The notes: generated by a model from the letters alone, not told the origin. A stretch of DNA of 64,000 nt from Antedon bifida (GCA_963402885.1 OY727096.1:30237820-30301819); one strand, 5' to 3'. Positions 1 through 13,440 are shown, counted from the stretch's first letter. Made by a program: numbers and translations.

Positions 1-278
1 ATAGCAGAATAACAACAATATAAGCAATTATTAGTATTAATATGGAGCCCAATGAAAGTACAAAGCCAAAACAAATTGACGCGAAATTTGAAAATTCAAC
101 GCAACTCAACTGGAAAAAAGGCTTAATACACATAACCAAAACATTATTAGAAAATTATTAAAATATTATTATTAATACTAGTTCAGTGGGCATCAAAAGC
201 AGTTATGATTGTTTAGTCTTTGCATTACAGTAGATAATCTGCAGGATTTGTCAAAACTTTAGGAAAATAATGTTTTAC

Positions 279-3200
279 CAAATCATCCATAACATCTGCT
301 GTCTCTCCAAGCCAATTTGTTTTCTGCAAGTGATACAGTTGACCCTTCAGATCAAGATTTGTCAACAATGTATTTAAACACTGAATATAAAAAAGAAAAG
401 AGATGAAACATTTCTGATGAGAATGTTTTTAATTGTACATATTATAACACACCTGAATGTATTTGTGCAATTTGATTGGTCTAACGAAAAAATGATATCT
501 AATGGTGATAATTAATGCGATCTAATGCATGTTTAGCTTTCTGTAAACATTTTGAGAATGTTTGCGTTTGGAAATCAACTTTTTATTTTATCAGCATTGC
601 CTTAAATTTTATTTTTTTTTATGTTGCTGTAATTATTATTTTACTTTGATTACTTAATAAAAAGAACACCAAGGCCCGGGTGTATCATTAAAAACATAAA
701 AATTACCTTTTCAACTGTAATTGTTTTATTAACTATTATCTCCTTCCTACCACCTGATTTTGCAGGTTGGTTACCCAGGCTGAAAGTTACTGTTATCTAG
801 AATGACAAATAGAGAATTAGAGTCTCTAAGAGTTTTACTCTTTCACAATTAAGACCAAGCGGTAACAGTAAACGAAAAAAAAAAAAATGAAATCTACGTT
901 ATTTCTTATGATCATTTACACAAAACACGGAGCTTATGATAGATACAGATTCTATGTGGGACAAGCAACACAGTTTTCAGCTTTTTGACAAATGTTTATA
1001 ATATTAACATTCTTTTTTAGAATTATTTGTGGACAGTGGATAGTAAATATTTATTAAATAGGTTATTGACCTAAAACATTTGGCAGAGGTAAGTGTTTGG
1101 TGAATACCTGATTGTGTTTTGGTGGAGCACCAGGTTCTAATGTAAGGCAAGAATTGTGCTTTATCTCAGCAGCACCAACACTCTGCTGTTCAAATACTAA
1201 AACAAAAAATCATTTTTTTTTTTTATTTATTCAACATCTCACTAAGATCTTTATTAGTGAAGGATGGGACCAACAGGTGGTAAACCAGTCCCAATTGCAC
1301 AATGAGCCCAGTTATGAACAGTGGCTGTGTGTGTGCACTAGTACACCGGCGTAACCCCCTCTCATCTCAAGAGAAGTACTGGGTTCTTTAAAGTGCACAT
1401 GATGTGTACACTGGACCTACGGTTTATATACTCTACTACCACCAGAACCATGGAGCGAGTGAGCCTTGAACCCGTGCTGATGTTATGGCTACATAATTAT
1501 GGTTCCACTGTCTTAACTACTCGGCTACTCACTCTCATTAAAATTAGCCAAATATGCCATGCTAATCATACATGACACATTCAAATACACATTTGACATT
1601 TGATTTAACAAGAGGCTGTAGTCATGGACAAACATCAGCTGGTTGGGCTCATAAAGGAATACTAAAAACATAGGAATAACTTTGGGCAAGTATACCTACA
1701 TGAGCACATTTCATTTATTATTATTCCAGTCAAACACACATTACAGTACATGGTTGAAATTTTAGGTATTTGGCAAGTTCAAATACAATACATACAAATT
1801 TGTATTCTTTACGTGTACTTGGTCAAAAGTAAAAATTAATAGAGAATGTTGAACTTACAGGGTGGTTGACATCCAGCTGTTTCACTACATCTACGGAGTC
1901 GTCCACCTCCCTCAGGCTTTTTGTTGCCAGTTAAGCCAATTTTCTTTAATATTACAGACTTAAGTTTTTCTATTGTCTGTGAATTGAAAATGTTATTAAA
2001 AAATGTATTAAACTAATATTAAATACAAATTAAATTATCATGCTCAGTACATTATGATATTAACGTCACTTTTAAACGTAAAACAAAAATCGTGCTTTAA
2101 TAGAAAAGGATGTGGACTTGTAAATTTCGTATTTTTTACAAAAAAGGTATGATGTGCCCAAACATGGTAGTGGTATGCCTAAATATGGTAGTGATATGAC
2201 ATCATCATGTCCATATATGGGCACATCACAAGGCTTAAACTAACTTGACTAGATTCTGTTTCAACTTCTATTACTGGCCAATCATCTTCTTGCTCTTTAT
2301 TTTCAGTACATCGATTCTCAATATGAACTTTGACAAGTTTCTCATTCGTTTTCAATGTAGATTCTACAATAACTGGTTTTCTAAAAAATAAAAATGTTGG
2401 TTTTTAAATTATAGATTTAAAATCAGAGGCTTCCACAAGTAGCCATGAGAACTCAACAGTTTTTTAACTTCTTAGCCTGAACTCATTGTTGTACCATGGA
2501 GATATAATTTAGATAATTTATAGGTCCACAGCACACAATGCACACAGTGCAGGGAAAAATTTCACTTTAAAATTTTGTATTGTCACTTTTTGCTACATAA
2601 TTTCAGAAATGTGTAGCAATAAGGTTGTTGGTACAATGGATTTATCTTACCCTACTCTGGATTTAGCCTCAGCTGAAATAGTGTCACAGTTCAGTAGCTT
2701 TAGCTCCAATAACGACAGTGTATCATCAGAAGCAGACATGGCAACAGGTTTGGAGATTATTCTAGTAATCAGCAAAAAGTCTGGTTGTACTTCAGTTAGC
2801 CGGCTGATTATTAATCGCACTTCTCTGAACTTGGAATGTTTAGGAAAAGCATGTGTGATTTGCTGCTTTTTGCCATTTGCATCCACAAAGGTGATGTTTA
2901 ATAGGATTGATTCAGCATTCTCACCTGTCTTCATTTCATGTCCATCTACCTGTAAAACCAATAACCTGTGAGTTCTTGTGATTGGTAAACGAAAGAAAAA
3001 GATCCATATTTTAAGGTATTTTTCTCTAATAATATCTGCATAATTCAATCAACTACCATGAAAAGGCTAGAGGAATGAACTTCTTTAATAATAAGATTTT
3101 TTGATGTTGATGAACACAACAAGCAAGTTATGAAGAAACTAAAATGAATGTAGAATGTAAACTGGAATAAAATGAATACAGACATTCACAAACATGTTGT

Positions 3201-6200
3201 GCAATAAACCATAATGCAACACTATACATAGGTATATAATGTACTGTACGAAAGCCAGGACAACTTTCACACTTGCCCAAATTATAATCTTTAAAAAGGT
3301 CAAAATAATTTGACGTTTGGTTATAAGTAACCAGCAATGTTTTTAAAGATTTTGATTTCTGAATTTTGTAAAAATGTTAATTTAAATGCCCCTTTGAAGT
3401 TTTTAATAAACTAGGACTGTATAAACGTTTTGTTAACTATTAATAATGTAAAAAAATTTACATTTTTAAAGTATAAATATTTTATTAACAAAGTTGCAAT
3501 ACAAGAATGTTTTAAAATAAAACCCTTATATTTGGATATAGACGATTGTTGTTATACGTACAGCATTTCCATCCCATAGGAAAAGTTGTGAGCCTTCAAC
3601 AATTTCTGCATCACTGACAGTGCAAGAAGGGTTCCGGCTTATCATGTCATATAGATGCAGCCCAGCTGGAAGTTCCTTTACAATACTCAAATGACTACCT
3701 TCAAGAAAGGCTTCACCTAATACCTAGTAAAAAATAAACGAACAAAAAATGTAAAGGTACAAGAAGTGTGAAATATTATAACAAGTAATGAATGTTTGTA
3801 AGATTAAAGGCAGAGAATGTTGTATTATTTAATCTTAATCTTTAATCTTACGCATATCACAAATCAATTCTCCCAATACTGGAAACTCTTAGCCCAACTT
3901 AAAATGGGTTTCTGTAAAGTCCGGTATTCTTAATATGTTTTTAATAGTAAGAAAGAATTTGGGACCTTTTGGACCTCAACGAAAGTTTTGTTTTTAAAGC
4001 ATTTTTCTGGTTTTCTGCGAGTTTGGTATTGAGAGAGTCAACTGTACAGTACATCCAAGATACACTACCTCTTGTACTGCGATTATAAGATCAGTAACCT
4101 CTTTCCTTCTGTCTATATTCAGTGTGGTTGTATAACTGTTAACATCATTCTTCAAGTTCAGTCTTCCAAACCTGTATTCGTAGTGCTGGCTCTGATGTAT
4201 AGACACTGCTATTGTATTAAGCTCAACATCATGTTCTATCCGCTGGATTGAAAGTTCAGAGTTCAACTTGGCTATTTGCTGAATGATAGACATTGGAAGA
4301 CCATAGTCAGGATTACCAAAAGCTAGAAAAAGTAAAATAACAACAGTCTTATATTAGTTAGCTATTTTGCTTGGTGTTTTTTGGCATAAAATTGTTGAGA
4401 ACAACTAATTACAGTTAGATCCACATACAAATCAGTCATGCTTAGAATGAATAGTGTATCCTATGCAGGTTGTTAAAAAACTTTGAATCAGAACTGTATA
4501 TAAACAATACAAATTTGATTTTCAATATACATACATATAAAATGCTGTATAATTGATGAAACATTAGTAAAGTAAGGTTTGCTGTACATCATGTGTTGTT
4601 GTACAGCCGATATATGTTGTGCAATCTGCACATTAATTGTTCAAAGCGCTATATAAATTTGACAACATTAACGTTCCCACTGAAATGTAGATACCTTGTC
4701 AACTTGAATTTCTTTTTTAGTAATCCCATGGTGTACGAAAAACCTAATTTTACTAGTGTTTCTTTGCCATTCAAACAAATGTTTATGAAATGTGTTACCT
4801 TCTTTAGGCCTCTGTAGCGATTTCCTTCTGTAGAATAACATGTATGCACTCTCACGTCCAGAAAATTGGTTATTTATTTCCTTTTCATTTATTGGCCTCA
4901 CATACGAGTCATTGAAGTCAAACCAATTTTTACTTTTTAAGTTTGGCCTACAAAATAATGTATTAATATGAACAACTTAAATAATTATAATTTTAGATGA
5001 TTTCATGGCATTTGAGTACTAACACTGCAAAGAATATTTTTTAGTTAGGCTTTTTAACCTTAATTTAGTTTGGTTAAAAAAAAATATTGTGTACACTTAA
5101 AAGTAGCATTAATCTAAATGACAACTTTATGTCAATGGCTACCAGATGTAGACGGTTACCTAAACCAATACCAGTACCAGTACACTCATAGAAACCACTA
5201 TGCAACAAACTCTAAATTATCAACGCCGTTTATAATATACTCCGACTCTGAAAGTTATTTTCCGCATTCACTTACTGTTTGTTCAAGGCTCCTTTTTCTT
5301 TCACAGAGTTGAGATCTTTTTTATTGCTCCGTTTGGTATTGCTTAAATCACTATGATCATGTGATTGTACATTATGTGACTTAACATCATGTGACTGTAC
5401 ATCATTTGTGTCCTGTGACTGTGTATGATTCTTTTGTAATGACACGATATTGCTACTTGAATCCAGTGTAAACAGATCATTGTACTTCTTCAGAAACTGA
5501 AAATCAATGATAAATAATTAATTATTTAACTCAGCCAAGGAGGTACATATGTAGTCGATCACGTGTGTCTGTTCGTTTGTTTGTTAGCAGGATTACTCAA
5601 TAAGTAATTACAAGATCTTTCCCAAAATGAAAATATTGATAGATATGTGGTCAAGGACCACTCCACAACAAATAAAATGGCAAGAAAAGATGTTAAAAGT
5701 GATTAAAAATTGTGTTTGGCTGACCTTGGTGAGTGTTCCATGTTGCTTCTTGAATTGCTTGTTCCATGAAACACCAGTCGTCTGAATCAGTGCCTTCAAA
5801 CAAAAACTTTTTATAACTTAACATTTTATATCCTAGTTATATTGTTGTAATCTATTGAAATTTTCAATTTTATTCGCTACCGATGCCATCAAGGACAAAA
5901 ATCCACAAAACCGGGCAAAACAATATAAATACATAATAGCAAAAACAATTTAAAAATTATAATTATTTACAATTCAATGATAATTTTAATATCATTATCC
6001 CTGGCCCCTTTTCATCAGAAAGAGGGGTTAATATGTACCTTATAGGTGAGAGAGAGAGGGAATCGGGAAGGGTAGGTATTGTATGTGCTGCACCACCACA
6101 ATTCATTTAAATACCAAAATGGTTGTACTTGAGCTGAGGGGATGAGCTTGAACAAAAACTTTATAATTTATATCTTGTCTGCTAATCTCAGAAAGTAATT

Positions 6201-9200
6201 ACATTGATGCCATACCTGACACAGTTTATCCACAGCCATACTGAAGCCAGGCCCACCTTGTTCGGCAAGAATCATAGATAAACACTCCATTGGTGATCCA
6301 AATATCATTTTATCATTCTCTTTCTCTGTAGTGGACTTTGGTGGTATAACAGAATACTCTTCAATCTAATAGTAAAAACATTTGAAATCAAATTGATAAT
6401 ATTTAATATTTCTACAGCACATGGTTCAAGGTCACTACAGGGAATGATTTCGGTGACTAAAATTGGTTGGCAAATGTTTACTTCACAATTTGTTTTTGCC
6501 TCATGAATTATTCATGAATCAAGAGATTGTAGATGCAAAACAATAAAGAACAAGGCAACATGCTTCTAGCATGTTAAGCTCTGTCTACACCATCAAAGTG
6601 AATGTGACAAAAAAGGGTAATGTGCCCAAATATGGTAGCGATAGGCTCAGATATGGTAGAGATATGACATCATTGTGCTTTAGCCTAGGGTGTTACAGGG
6701 CAGTGTTACAGGGTGGAATAATGCCATGTGTTTGATACGATGTATCCCTCGTTTAAGTCTGGCTTGATGTATTAGTTTTTTATGTGTAACACTGGCCGGG
6801 ATATTGAAAGGGTTAGGTTCAGGTGTTTGATATTAGGAAGCTGTGCAGAGGGAGATAAAAAATAAATAAACAACAAAAGCAAATAAATCTGAGGATTAAG
6901 AGACAACCAAACTAATTTGATAAACTCCTTCTTGTACTCACTGGTGAATTCCAATGACCCAACCCGTCAACATCTTTGATGTAGGCATGGTAATGACCTC
7001 CATAGCAACTACCACGATGGATGACAACAGAATACAATTCATAAAGTGTAGTTTCTTCTGACTCTTCCTATTAAAATATAGATAGATAAAAGGTTTTCAT
7101 GAAACTAAATTAAATAGTTGTATTCAATGGAGGTAATGTTTAGTGGCTGAGCCAAACCACAGCTATAATAACAGCACAGGTTCCAGACACTCCCTCGGTG
7201 TGCTGGTAGAACAAGTTTTCTCGTATAAAGAACTTAAAATCTGAAGTCCAGGTCCAGTGCATCCGCGTCTTTAGAGGGTGCACTCCAGTGATGATCCATA
7301 TCAGCCACTTCATTCATCACCATAATGGGCTAACAACTCTACAATTAGAAATACAGAAACCCCACAAGTTGTCCTGTCCCAAAGGAACCACCTTTTCAAT
7401 GGAGGGGGCTTTATTATTTCTAATAAGAAAAAACGTTTCATCATGATTTCTTATTGTTAATTAAAGTATTAAAGTTGATTTTCCATAGAACAACTTAACC
7501 CGAAATTATAAAAATCACGTAATTTTCTTGCACTTTGCACATTACAACGAGTGACTTACTGACGAGTTTAATTACTGCCAAAAATAAAATTGATGTCGTG
7601 AGGTGGTTTCCCGAATGATCATAAAATTATATTGATTTACCTTTTCACAGAACAAGCTGAGATCAAGTTGTAGGGGAAAGTTATACTTGCTGGTCTCCTT
7701 ATAACGTTGCATTTTCTCATAATCGAAGCTAAACCTTAGAAGGGAAATAGATAGAATTTGTGGTAATGACCGTAGCTTGGCACCCTGCAAGAATAAACAA
7801 ACGTATCATAAGAAACATAATGTGCACTCAGATACCCCAGCCAAAAGACACATGACTCACAGTAATAAGCTGGGACAAGCATTTAAAGAAAAAGGTATTT
7901 ATTATCATCCTCAAGTTTAACTGGAAACTGAGGAAATTCAGATTAGGCTCTCTACAACCGGGCCAAGTTGATGTCAGTGCTGCCAATTGTAGCGCTCTCG
8001 TCTGTCCATAACAGTGGCTGTGTGAGCTAGTACACCCCCTACATGTCTCGAAGGATGTACTAGGTTGTACACACAAGCATTTTGTGTAGACTGGACCTAC
8101 GGTTTATAGGTCTTATCCGAGAAGACTTCAGAAATTCAGACCATCAGAAACATGGAGCGAGTGAGCCTTGAACCTGTTATGGATTACGGTTCCACATGTT
8201 TAGCTACACTTGTGATAATGACACTTCTTTCTTTTCCAGTCTGTTTTAATTTCATAAAATATTTGTAAATTAAAAGAAATGTTCTTTTTTTATTGTTATT
8301 TTGTTTTGAAAGAAATAAATGTTAACTTGAATGAAAATAGCCACACATATATTGGTACCTTTGTAGCATTAACTAGCTTATTGCACTCTTCACATCTGTA
8401 TTTGTTTCGCCCTTCAAACCTTTCAGTTTCTAGGTAGCAACTCGTCAAGAAGTCTTCTAACCCACTGTAATTTGCGACTGCTGCTGTCAAATCAAAGAAG
8501 TCTTCCTACCAAAGTGAAAAATATGATTAAAATTGACCATAATTGACATGAGACAAAAAAAATGTAAAATTATCATAGTTTTTCATCAGCACTATTAACT
8601 TACCATTCGTTCACTAATTCTTCCACATTCTTCACAAGTAATCTGTATGCAAGGATACAAAATATAAGTAATTTTAATCTTATTAATACTTAAGAAGTTT
8701 ATTTCATTGACTTCACTCTCAAAATGATATTAGATGCTTCATATAAACGTCTAACAGAAGTTTATTATCAAATCGGACAACTGCTGTGTATGTAGGCGTG
8801 TAATGTAAAGTGTTCTCAGGGGTTGATAATGTGCCTACTTCACTGTATTATAGCAGCAGTATATTTTTTGTGATATGATTGGTAGCCTTAACATTAATAC
8901 ATACCTTGTTTACAATGGATCCTTTGTAAAGATTCTGAATCAATTGTTCTCCCGAGGTTCCGACAAGTGAAGCTTCTATAGCACTAAAAAGGATCCGATT
9001 TAACTCCTGTACATCATGTTGCTGAAATTCCTATTAATAAGAAATATAATTAAAGTTAATAAATAATAAATATGACCACCTCCTTGGGGACATTTTCCCA
9101 TAAAACAAATTGGGAACCAACTTAATATGGGTTCACAGGCTTTGTCTTTTGACAATTATAGGTGTGCTACAAATTGCACTCCTCAATACATTCATGGATG

Positions 9201-10339
9201 CTGTAGGTGTGCTGTTTGTATTTTGGTGTGTAGAAGTTTACCAAAAAGTGTCGAACTCCTCAAGGGCAGTTTAGGAGTGTGTTAGGTGAGTGATAGAATT
9301 TAAAAGACAAGGCCTAGGTTCTATTGCTTTTAGTAATCTTAGCATTACCTCAGAGCCTGTCCATCCAAAGCTATCAGTTAATTGTGTGGTACTGACGGAG
9401 GCTTGATCCAGTAGTAAAAGGCGGCTGAATAAGTTCTGAAGCTGGATTGGTATTACCCGAACCTGCAATATTAAATTTACCAAATGAAAATTATAGAATT
9501 ACATTTTAGTTTATGAAATAATCTTAAACTAGATTAGACATTTTAAAGTTGCTAGATACCATGAGCTGTAATTTAGAGAAGTCAATTGGTTAATTTAATA
9601 GATTTTCTGTAGTCTTTTGATGTTTCTTTTGAAGTCAATTACGAATTAGAACACAATGCAATATACACAAATCAGTGAGCCTAAAGTATATCCATTTTCT
9701 AGAGGGTGCATGACTAGATTAAATGCAGAACAAGATGTGTTTTTTGTTAAGTTTGAAATATCAAACACAAAATAACAAGATTTGCAAACCCAACTTTTTT
9801 TCCCTTGGAAATCTAGGAAAAGCAGACATTCTGAGTACATACCTTTGAACCTGGTTTTTCTCGATCTTCTAAACATCCTAGCTGCTGGGCATCAAGTCTG
9901 AACAGTGCCTCTGTAAATAGGTTATAAAATATAGGCATGTTACAGTTATTACTTACAACTAGGGCCTAGGCCTTTATTTATCTAGGCCTACTACTACTGT
10001 AGGCCTACTAGGCCTAGCCCTAGTCTAGTACTAGCCTAGGCCTACTGTACTGTTGATTGAAGATCAGAGAAAACACGGAGAAGTGAATTGTTTTGTTTTA
10101 CAGATAAATTTACCTCTGAATTCAGGCGTGTAAAGCAATGTTTGTATCAATGCGTTAAGGTAGCACGTTGCTCCCTGATTCTTGATACCACACAGCCCAG
10201 TCGTAGGCCTAGCAGATGGAGGTCCACAGTCACTGCCGCCGTGATGCTGTTGAGCCTTCTTCTTGTTGCTCGATGATGTTGACGGTCCATTTTGTGAAGA
10301 ATCGTCTTCCTCTTCAAACAATCTATCAATCCCAAACAT
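279..10339 (-). CDS. USP40: Ubiquitin carboxyl-terminal hydrolase 40 (USP40), 5' 19 exons, partial at left edge
   Basis: Cysteine deubiquitinase of the USP (C19) family. Exons in transcript order: 10114-10339, 9843-9910, 9349-9462, 8905-9030, 8604-8642, 8359-8505, 7641-7784, 6942-7067, 6216-6365, 5725-5793, 5276-5496, 4799-4947, 4069-4322, 3562-3723, 2651-2949, 2245-2380, 1859-1976, 707-789, 279-380; 2,733 nt, all phases agree. The N-terminus MFGIDRLFEEED resembles vertebrate USP40. The Cys box NQGATCYLN places the catalytic Cys at about residue 59, and the His box GGHYHAY (exon 8) the catalytic His at about 313. Two CxxC pairs (CEEC in exons 5 and 6) form the USP zinc ribbon. Exon 4 has the QQHDVQE motif, exon 10 the SWNKQFKKQHG block, exon 12 SGRESAYMLFYR, and exons 13-19 the ubiquitin-like C-terminal region. 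Vertebrate USP40 is about 1,235 aa, so further exons should lie left of the window. Least certain are the donors of exons 16 and 19. Confidence 0.93.
1290..1535 (-). mobile_element. tRNA-derived SINE in a USP40 intron
   Basis: On the minus strand a tRNA-like head is visible: an A-box-like GTAGCCGAGTAGTTAAG near 1511-1530 and a B-box-like GGGTTCAAG near 1463-1473. It is followed by a body (1330-1440) with GTCCAGTGTACA and GTGCACTTTAAAGAACCCAGT. The same body occurs at 33.6 kb and near 8.0 kb, so this is a dispersed family. Boundaries are approximate. Confidence 0.7.
2140..2235. mobile_element. MITE internal fragment (GTGCCCAAAYATGG family)
   Basis: Contains repeated ATGGTAGTGATATG-like motifs and two opposed GTGCCCA / TGGGCAC blocks. 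Similar text is found at 6,576-6,670 and inside the terminally inverted copy at 40,751-40,901. Ends are not defined here. Confidence 0.4.
6576..6675. mobile_element. MITE fragment with AAGCTCTGTCTACAC end
   Basis: Begins with AAGCTCTGTCTACACCATC, the reverse complement of the right terminus of the element at 40,751-40,901, followed by the family's GTGCCCAAATATGG interior. The other end is missing or too diverged to see. Confidence 0.5.
7165..7290 (+). mobile_element. SINE body fragment in a USP40 intron
   Basis: It carries the family body motifs TCTCGTATAAAG and AGGTCCAGTGCA seen in the complete copy at 33.5-33.8 kb, but no tRNA-like head. It is a degraded partial copy. Confidence 0.5.
7960..8215 (-). 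mobile_element. tRNA-derived SINE in a USP40 intron
   Basis: A minus-strand relative of the copies at 1.3-1.5 kb and 33.5 kb. Shared blocks include the segment around 8085-8105 (GGACCTACGGTTTATAGGTC on the plus strand) and the B-box-side block GGAGCGAGTGAGCCTTGAAC at 8154-8173. Ends are approximate. Confidence 0.65.
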
Positions 10340-10585
10340 CTTAGGGTATAACTATTATTTCATAACTTTAATTAGTCATATGCTTAAAATAAAGAGCTGG
10401 TCACCTTTGTAAAAGTTGATTTCCGTCTGATTTAGCTGTTTTATAAAAATAATACTTTACATTAATGGAAGTCGCCATGTTTGTATTTGCGCCCTCACTC
10501 ATCTTATAGAAATCAAGAAATTCGGAAACGGTGGCGGCGCGCCGCGTCCGTTTCCGAATGCCGCGGCGCTCCTCGCTCCTCCTCC
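10340..10585 (-). promoter_or_regulatory. USP40 5' flank with GC-rich 40-bp palindrome
   Basis: This is the only clearly GC-rich block nearby, directly upstream of the USP40 start codon (10337-10339). It holds an imperfect palindrome at 10520-10559 (18 of 20 pairs match, centred on GGCGCGCC). No TATA box is obvious. Promoter function is inferred from position and CpG content only. Confidence 0.45.
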
Positions 10586-11119
10586 TTTGACCAATTCCAA
10601 AAAAAGAAAAAAATAAATATTTCGAAAAAAAGTGGGTCATTTTGAAGTATCATAATAGTTATTAACTTTCACCAAAAATTAGTCGAAAAAAAAATCATTT
10701 AACTGAAATACAGACGTTTTTTTGTTCAAAAAATAACTTTGACTTCCAGTCAAAGTTTTTGATCAAAACTTATCTCATAATGCAACGCGCTTGTTTGGCT
10801 ACTCTGTATGCATAATCATAAAACTTCCTCGCAATCTGTGTGAGAACACCTTTTCAACCATGACGAGTTGTAAACAATACTAATATAGCATCATGCATAA
10901 TACATACTGGTTTGAAATCTTTGTTTACTTTCGTTCGCGACGATTTTCCAGACGAAATGTAATCAAATTAATTTACCTGTTAATTACGTAAACTTGTAGT
11001 TTTTGGCTCAAATTTTCGACTTAAAGTGAATAACTTTAATATTACTTTGATATGGCCAATTTAAATTTAGAATATGTTGACCTTCATTTTTTGTGTTTCA
11101 AGGGACAATACATCTTTAA
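10583..11119 (-). mobile_element. TTAA-type MITE, copy 1, one end lost
   Basis: About 530 bp that match the 63,194-63,748 element in inverse orientation over nearly the whole length. The right terminus GGGACAATACATCT followed by TTAA is intact (11102-11119). The left terminus near 10583 is truncated: homology stops at TTTGACCAATTCC before the inverted terminal sequence. It lies about 240 bp upstream of the USP40 start codon. Confidence 0.75.
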
Positions 11120-11149
11120 GAACTTTTAAAACAAATTTTGACAGTAATA

Positions 11150-11340
11150 AAGGTTCAATAGAAAATAAAAACACAAGGCTATGGCAATGTATATTACAAG
11201 TTTGGCGTATGTGTGCAGTAAATGGGCATTCATATAATGCGTGAAGCTCGGTCTGTACTTTGCCGCATTTACAAAGACGTTCATCGGGTGGCATGCGAGA
11301 CCACCGTCCGGTTTCTATTCTAAAGACGTAAACGTGAGAA
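11150..11340 (-). mobile_element. Non-LTR retrotransposon 3' ORF fragment
   Basis: The minus-strand reading frame contains GRWSRMPPDERLCKCG, then QTELHALYECPF and AHIRQTC. This Cys-rich pattern (C-x-C, E-x-H, C, R) is typical of the region after reverse transcriptase in LINE ORF2 proteins. Only about 60 residues remain. It abuts the MITE copy. Confidence 0.5.
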
Positions 11341-13440
11341 AGCTAACCTTTCATGCTTAGGTACATTATCATTGATTACAATATATCGGATACATGCAGC
11401 AATGAATACAAATGTCCGATTGAATTGCAAGTGCATTTATTTTTTGCCCCTGGACAAGTTCACGTTGCAACAAAAATATGTAAGTACAAAAATAAAAATA
11501 TATATTATAGTTTTCTTTTGTAGGGCTATTCAATTTCATGTGAATAAGATTAAGACGGAAAGCATATGATTGCGAAACAAAACAAAATTGTATTGTAAAA
11601 GTTATATATAAATCATTAAGAAATAATAGGGACATCCCTTGTAATTTTGGTTTGCATGTTAGCGTACAGTATCGATTAATATTTATGGCTCATTTCAAAG
11701 CCTTGGCTTTGTTGATTTACTGACATCTGTCTATTTACTTCAAACCATTGTATAATATTATTATGACTTTAGGCCTATTGTTTGTCCAAGGGACATCCCC
11801 TTTTATTCTGCTGCATCTTTGCTAACTGATAACTAATAAAAGAATTGAAACGTCGAAGGTTTTAAAGTGGATCTCCATCCAGACAATTTCTATACCTTTC
11901 AGTTGTTATTAAAAACTATTCGCCTTAACTAAATATTTTTAACCATTTGTTGTTTTACTCCACGGTATCACGTATCACTCCGGTACTGATGCCATAGTTA
12001 TTCTGGATAATATTTACCCAGGAGGCAACTAGGCCTACACATACGGTACTGAATATCATCATAATTGTACCTATACCGAAATTTCCCCGTTTTTTAAACA
12101 AACATATTTTATTAATACAAGATATTGAAATTTAATAATAATTTAATTCATTAATTAGTGTTAATAACATAATAACACACTGTCGTTCAAACACTTGTAA
12201 TACTACCTTCGCGGTATGAGACTGTTTTCACTCTGTATATTTTCATATTTACCAATTTACATGATATTTCAAAAAGCCTTTGCTGTATGATGAACCATTA
12301 CAATCTAAAAAACTAAACTAACATAATAATGTACAAAACCCATAGACAACAACTTCCTCCTATAATCCAACGGTATTTTAAACAAAATAAAGATATCCAT
12401 AACAATAATACCAGACAGCATGAACATTTTTATACCAATTTAAGGAAAACTACGTTAAAACAAATGTGTTTATCAAATAAAGGAATTTTAATATGGAATA
12501 AACTCTCCGTTGAACTTAAAACTCCACAAATGTTCATATATTTAGAAAACTGTACAAAAAACATCTATTAGACAATTAAATAATAAAGTAATTAGTAAAC
12601 CCATTACTATGCATTCGATCTCAGAAAGTAATTCGTAAACCCATTCTTCTTTTAAAAATCAAAAGTAAAAATTAAATTGTTTGCTTAGTATTAATGTAGT
12701 ATTATGTTGGAAAACTTCTTTGAAATTATAATTTTGAGCTGATTTACATTTATTAATGAATTTGATATTTAAATGTTTTTTTTTTCTTTTATAAGCATCT
12801 GCTTCAAGAATTTTCCCCTTTTCTTTGTTTAAATCAATTTTGTAATTATAAATGTTATTATTAATGTTGTCGTTTATTTATCTACTTTATTTACAAAGAA
12901 GTTGTCATTGTCATTGTCAACAACTAAAACTTACATTATGACTTAATGTAATGAAGATTCATCAATAAAAAAAAAAATAGATATCAAACGCGTTTCAAAT
13001 CCGTCGTGTTGGTAGATCAGAGTCAGTGTGATTTTAATCTCACTGGCATTAGGAATTTTCAAAAGAACATCATACCATATTTAAGTCTACTTAAAGTTTG
13101 ATACCAAGGAGGAAACATGTACAAATTCAAAAAGTGCTGTTATCTTTACAAAATTCATTTCGAAAGAAAGTTTAGTAGTGCTTGCTTTTATAACAAAATA
13201 GACACTGAAATATAAAGAAGAATATTTGTGTATACTGCATTGTACTATTATTACTGTACTATCTATCTTTTTCAAATGGACGGGTACCTGCTAGTTTATA
13301 ATAATAGTACCAAACTTCATTTTAATATATTTAAAATCTTTGCTATATAATATGCACACAACATGAACAACAAACTACAAATATTTTTTAAATCTATATA
13401 ACAATAATTAGCTGATGTATACAATGATGAATATTTTGAA
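11341..13440. other. Intergenic region between USP40 and gene A
   Basis: AT-rich sequence without a convincing gene. It holds a LINE fragment (12.3-12.57 kb). A block at 12,060-12,240 resembles 33,120-33,265 (shared ACACTGTCGTTC and CGCGGTA motifs). Confidence 0.6.
12290..12571 (+). mobile_element. LINE reverse-transcriptase C-terminal fragment
   Basis: An 80-residue frame (12329-12571) has LPPIIQRYF, then NNTRQHEHFYT and KGILIWNKLS. This order (LP..., N-TR-, G-x-x-x-WN-L) is characteristic of the C-terminal part of jockey/CR1-like ORF2 proteins. There is no intact RT domain upstream, so it is a decayed remnant. Confidence 0.55.

Larger units (their letters stand above)
6942..10339 (-). other. 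USP40: USP40 catalytic (peptidase C19) domain exons 1-8
   Basis: Exons 1-8 encode about 330 residues spanning the whole USP fold from Cys box to His box. The Cys box lies in exon 1 (10114-10339), the QQHDVQE box in exon 4 (8905-9030), the first zinc-ribbon CxxC in exon 5 (8604-8642), the second in exon 6 (8359-8505), the SLLRF block in exon 7 (7641-7784) and the His box in exon 8 (6942-7067). All key residues are present, so the copy looks catalytically competent (inference). Confidence 0.9.

Noticed and set aside
235..380. USP40 ending at the TAA after ...NPADYLL
   Set aside because: A GTAAAA donor lies earlier (after 279) at the point where vertebrate USP40 continues, and the protein would be about 300 residues short of the family length; left open that an intron-retained short form exists.
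2609..2971. 120-residue plus-strand open frame
   Set aside because: It is the antisense shadow of USP40 exon 15 (2651-2949).
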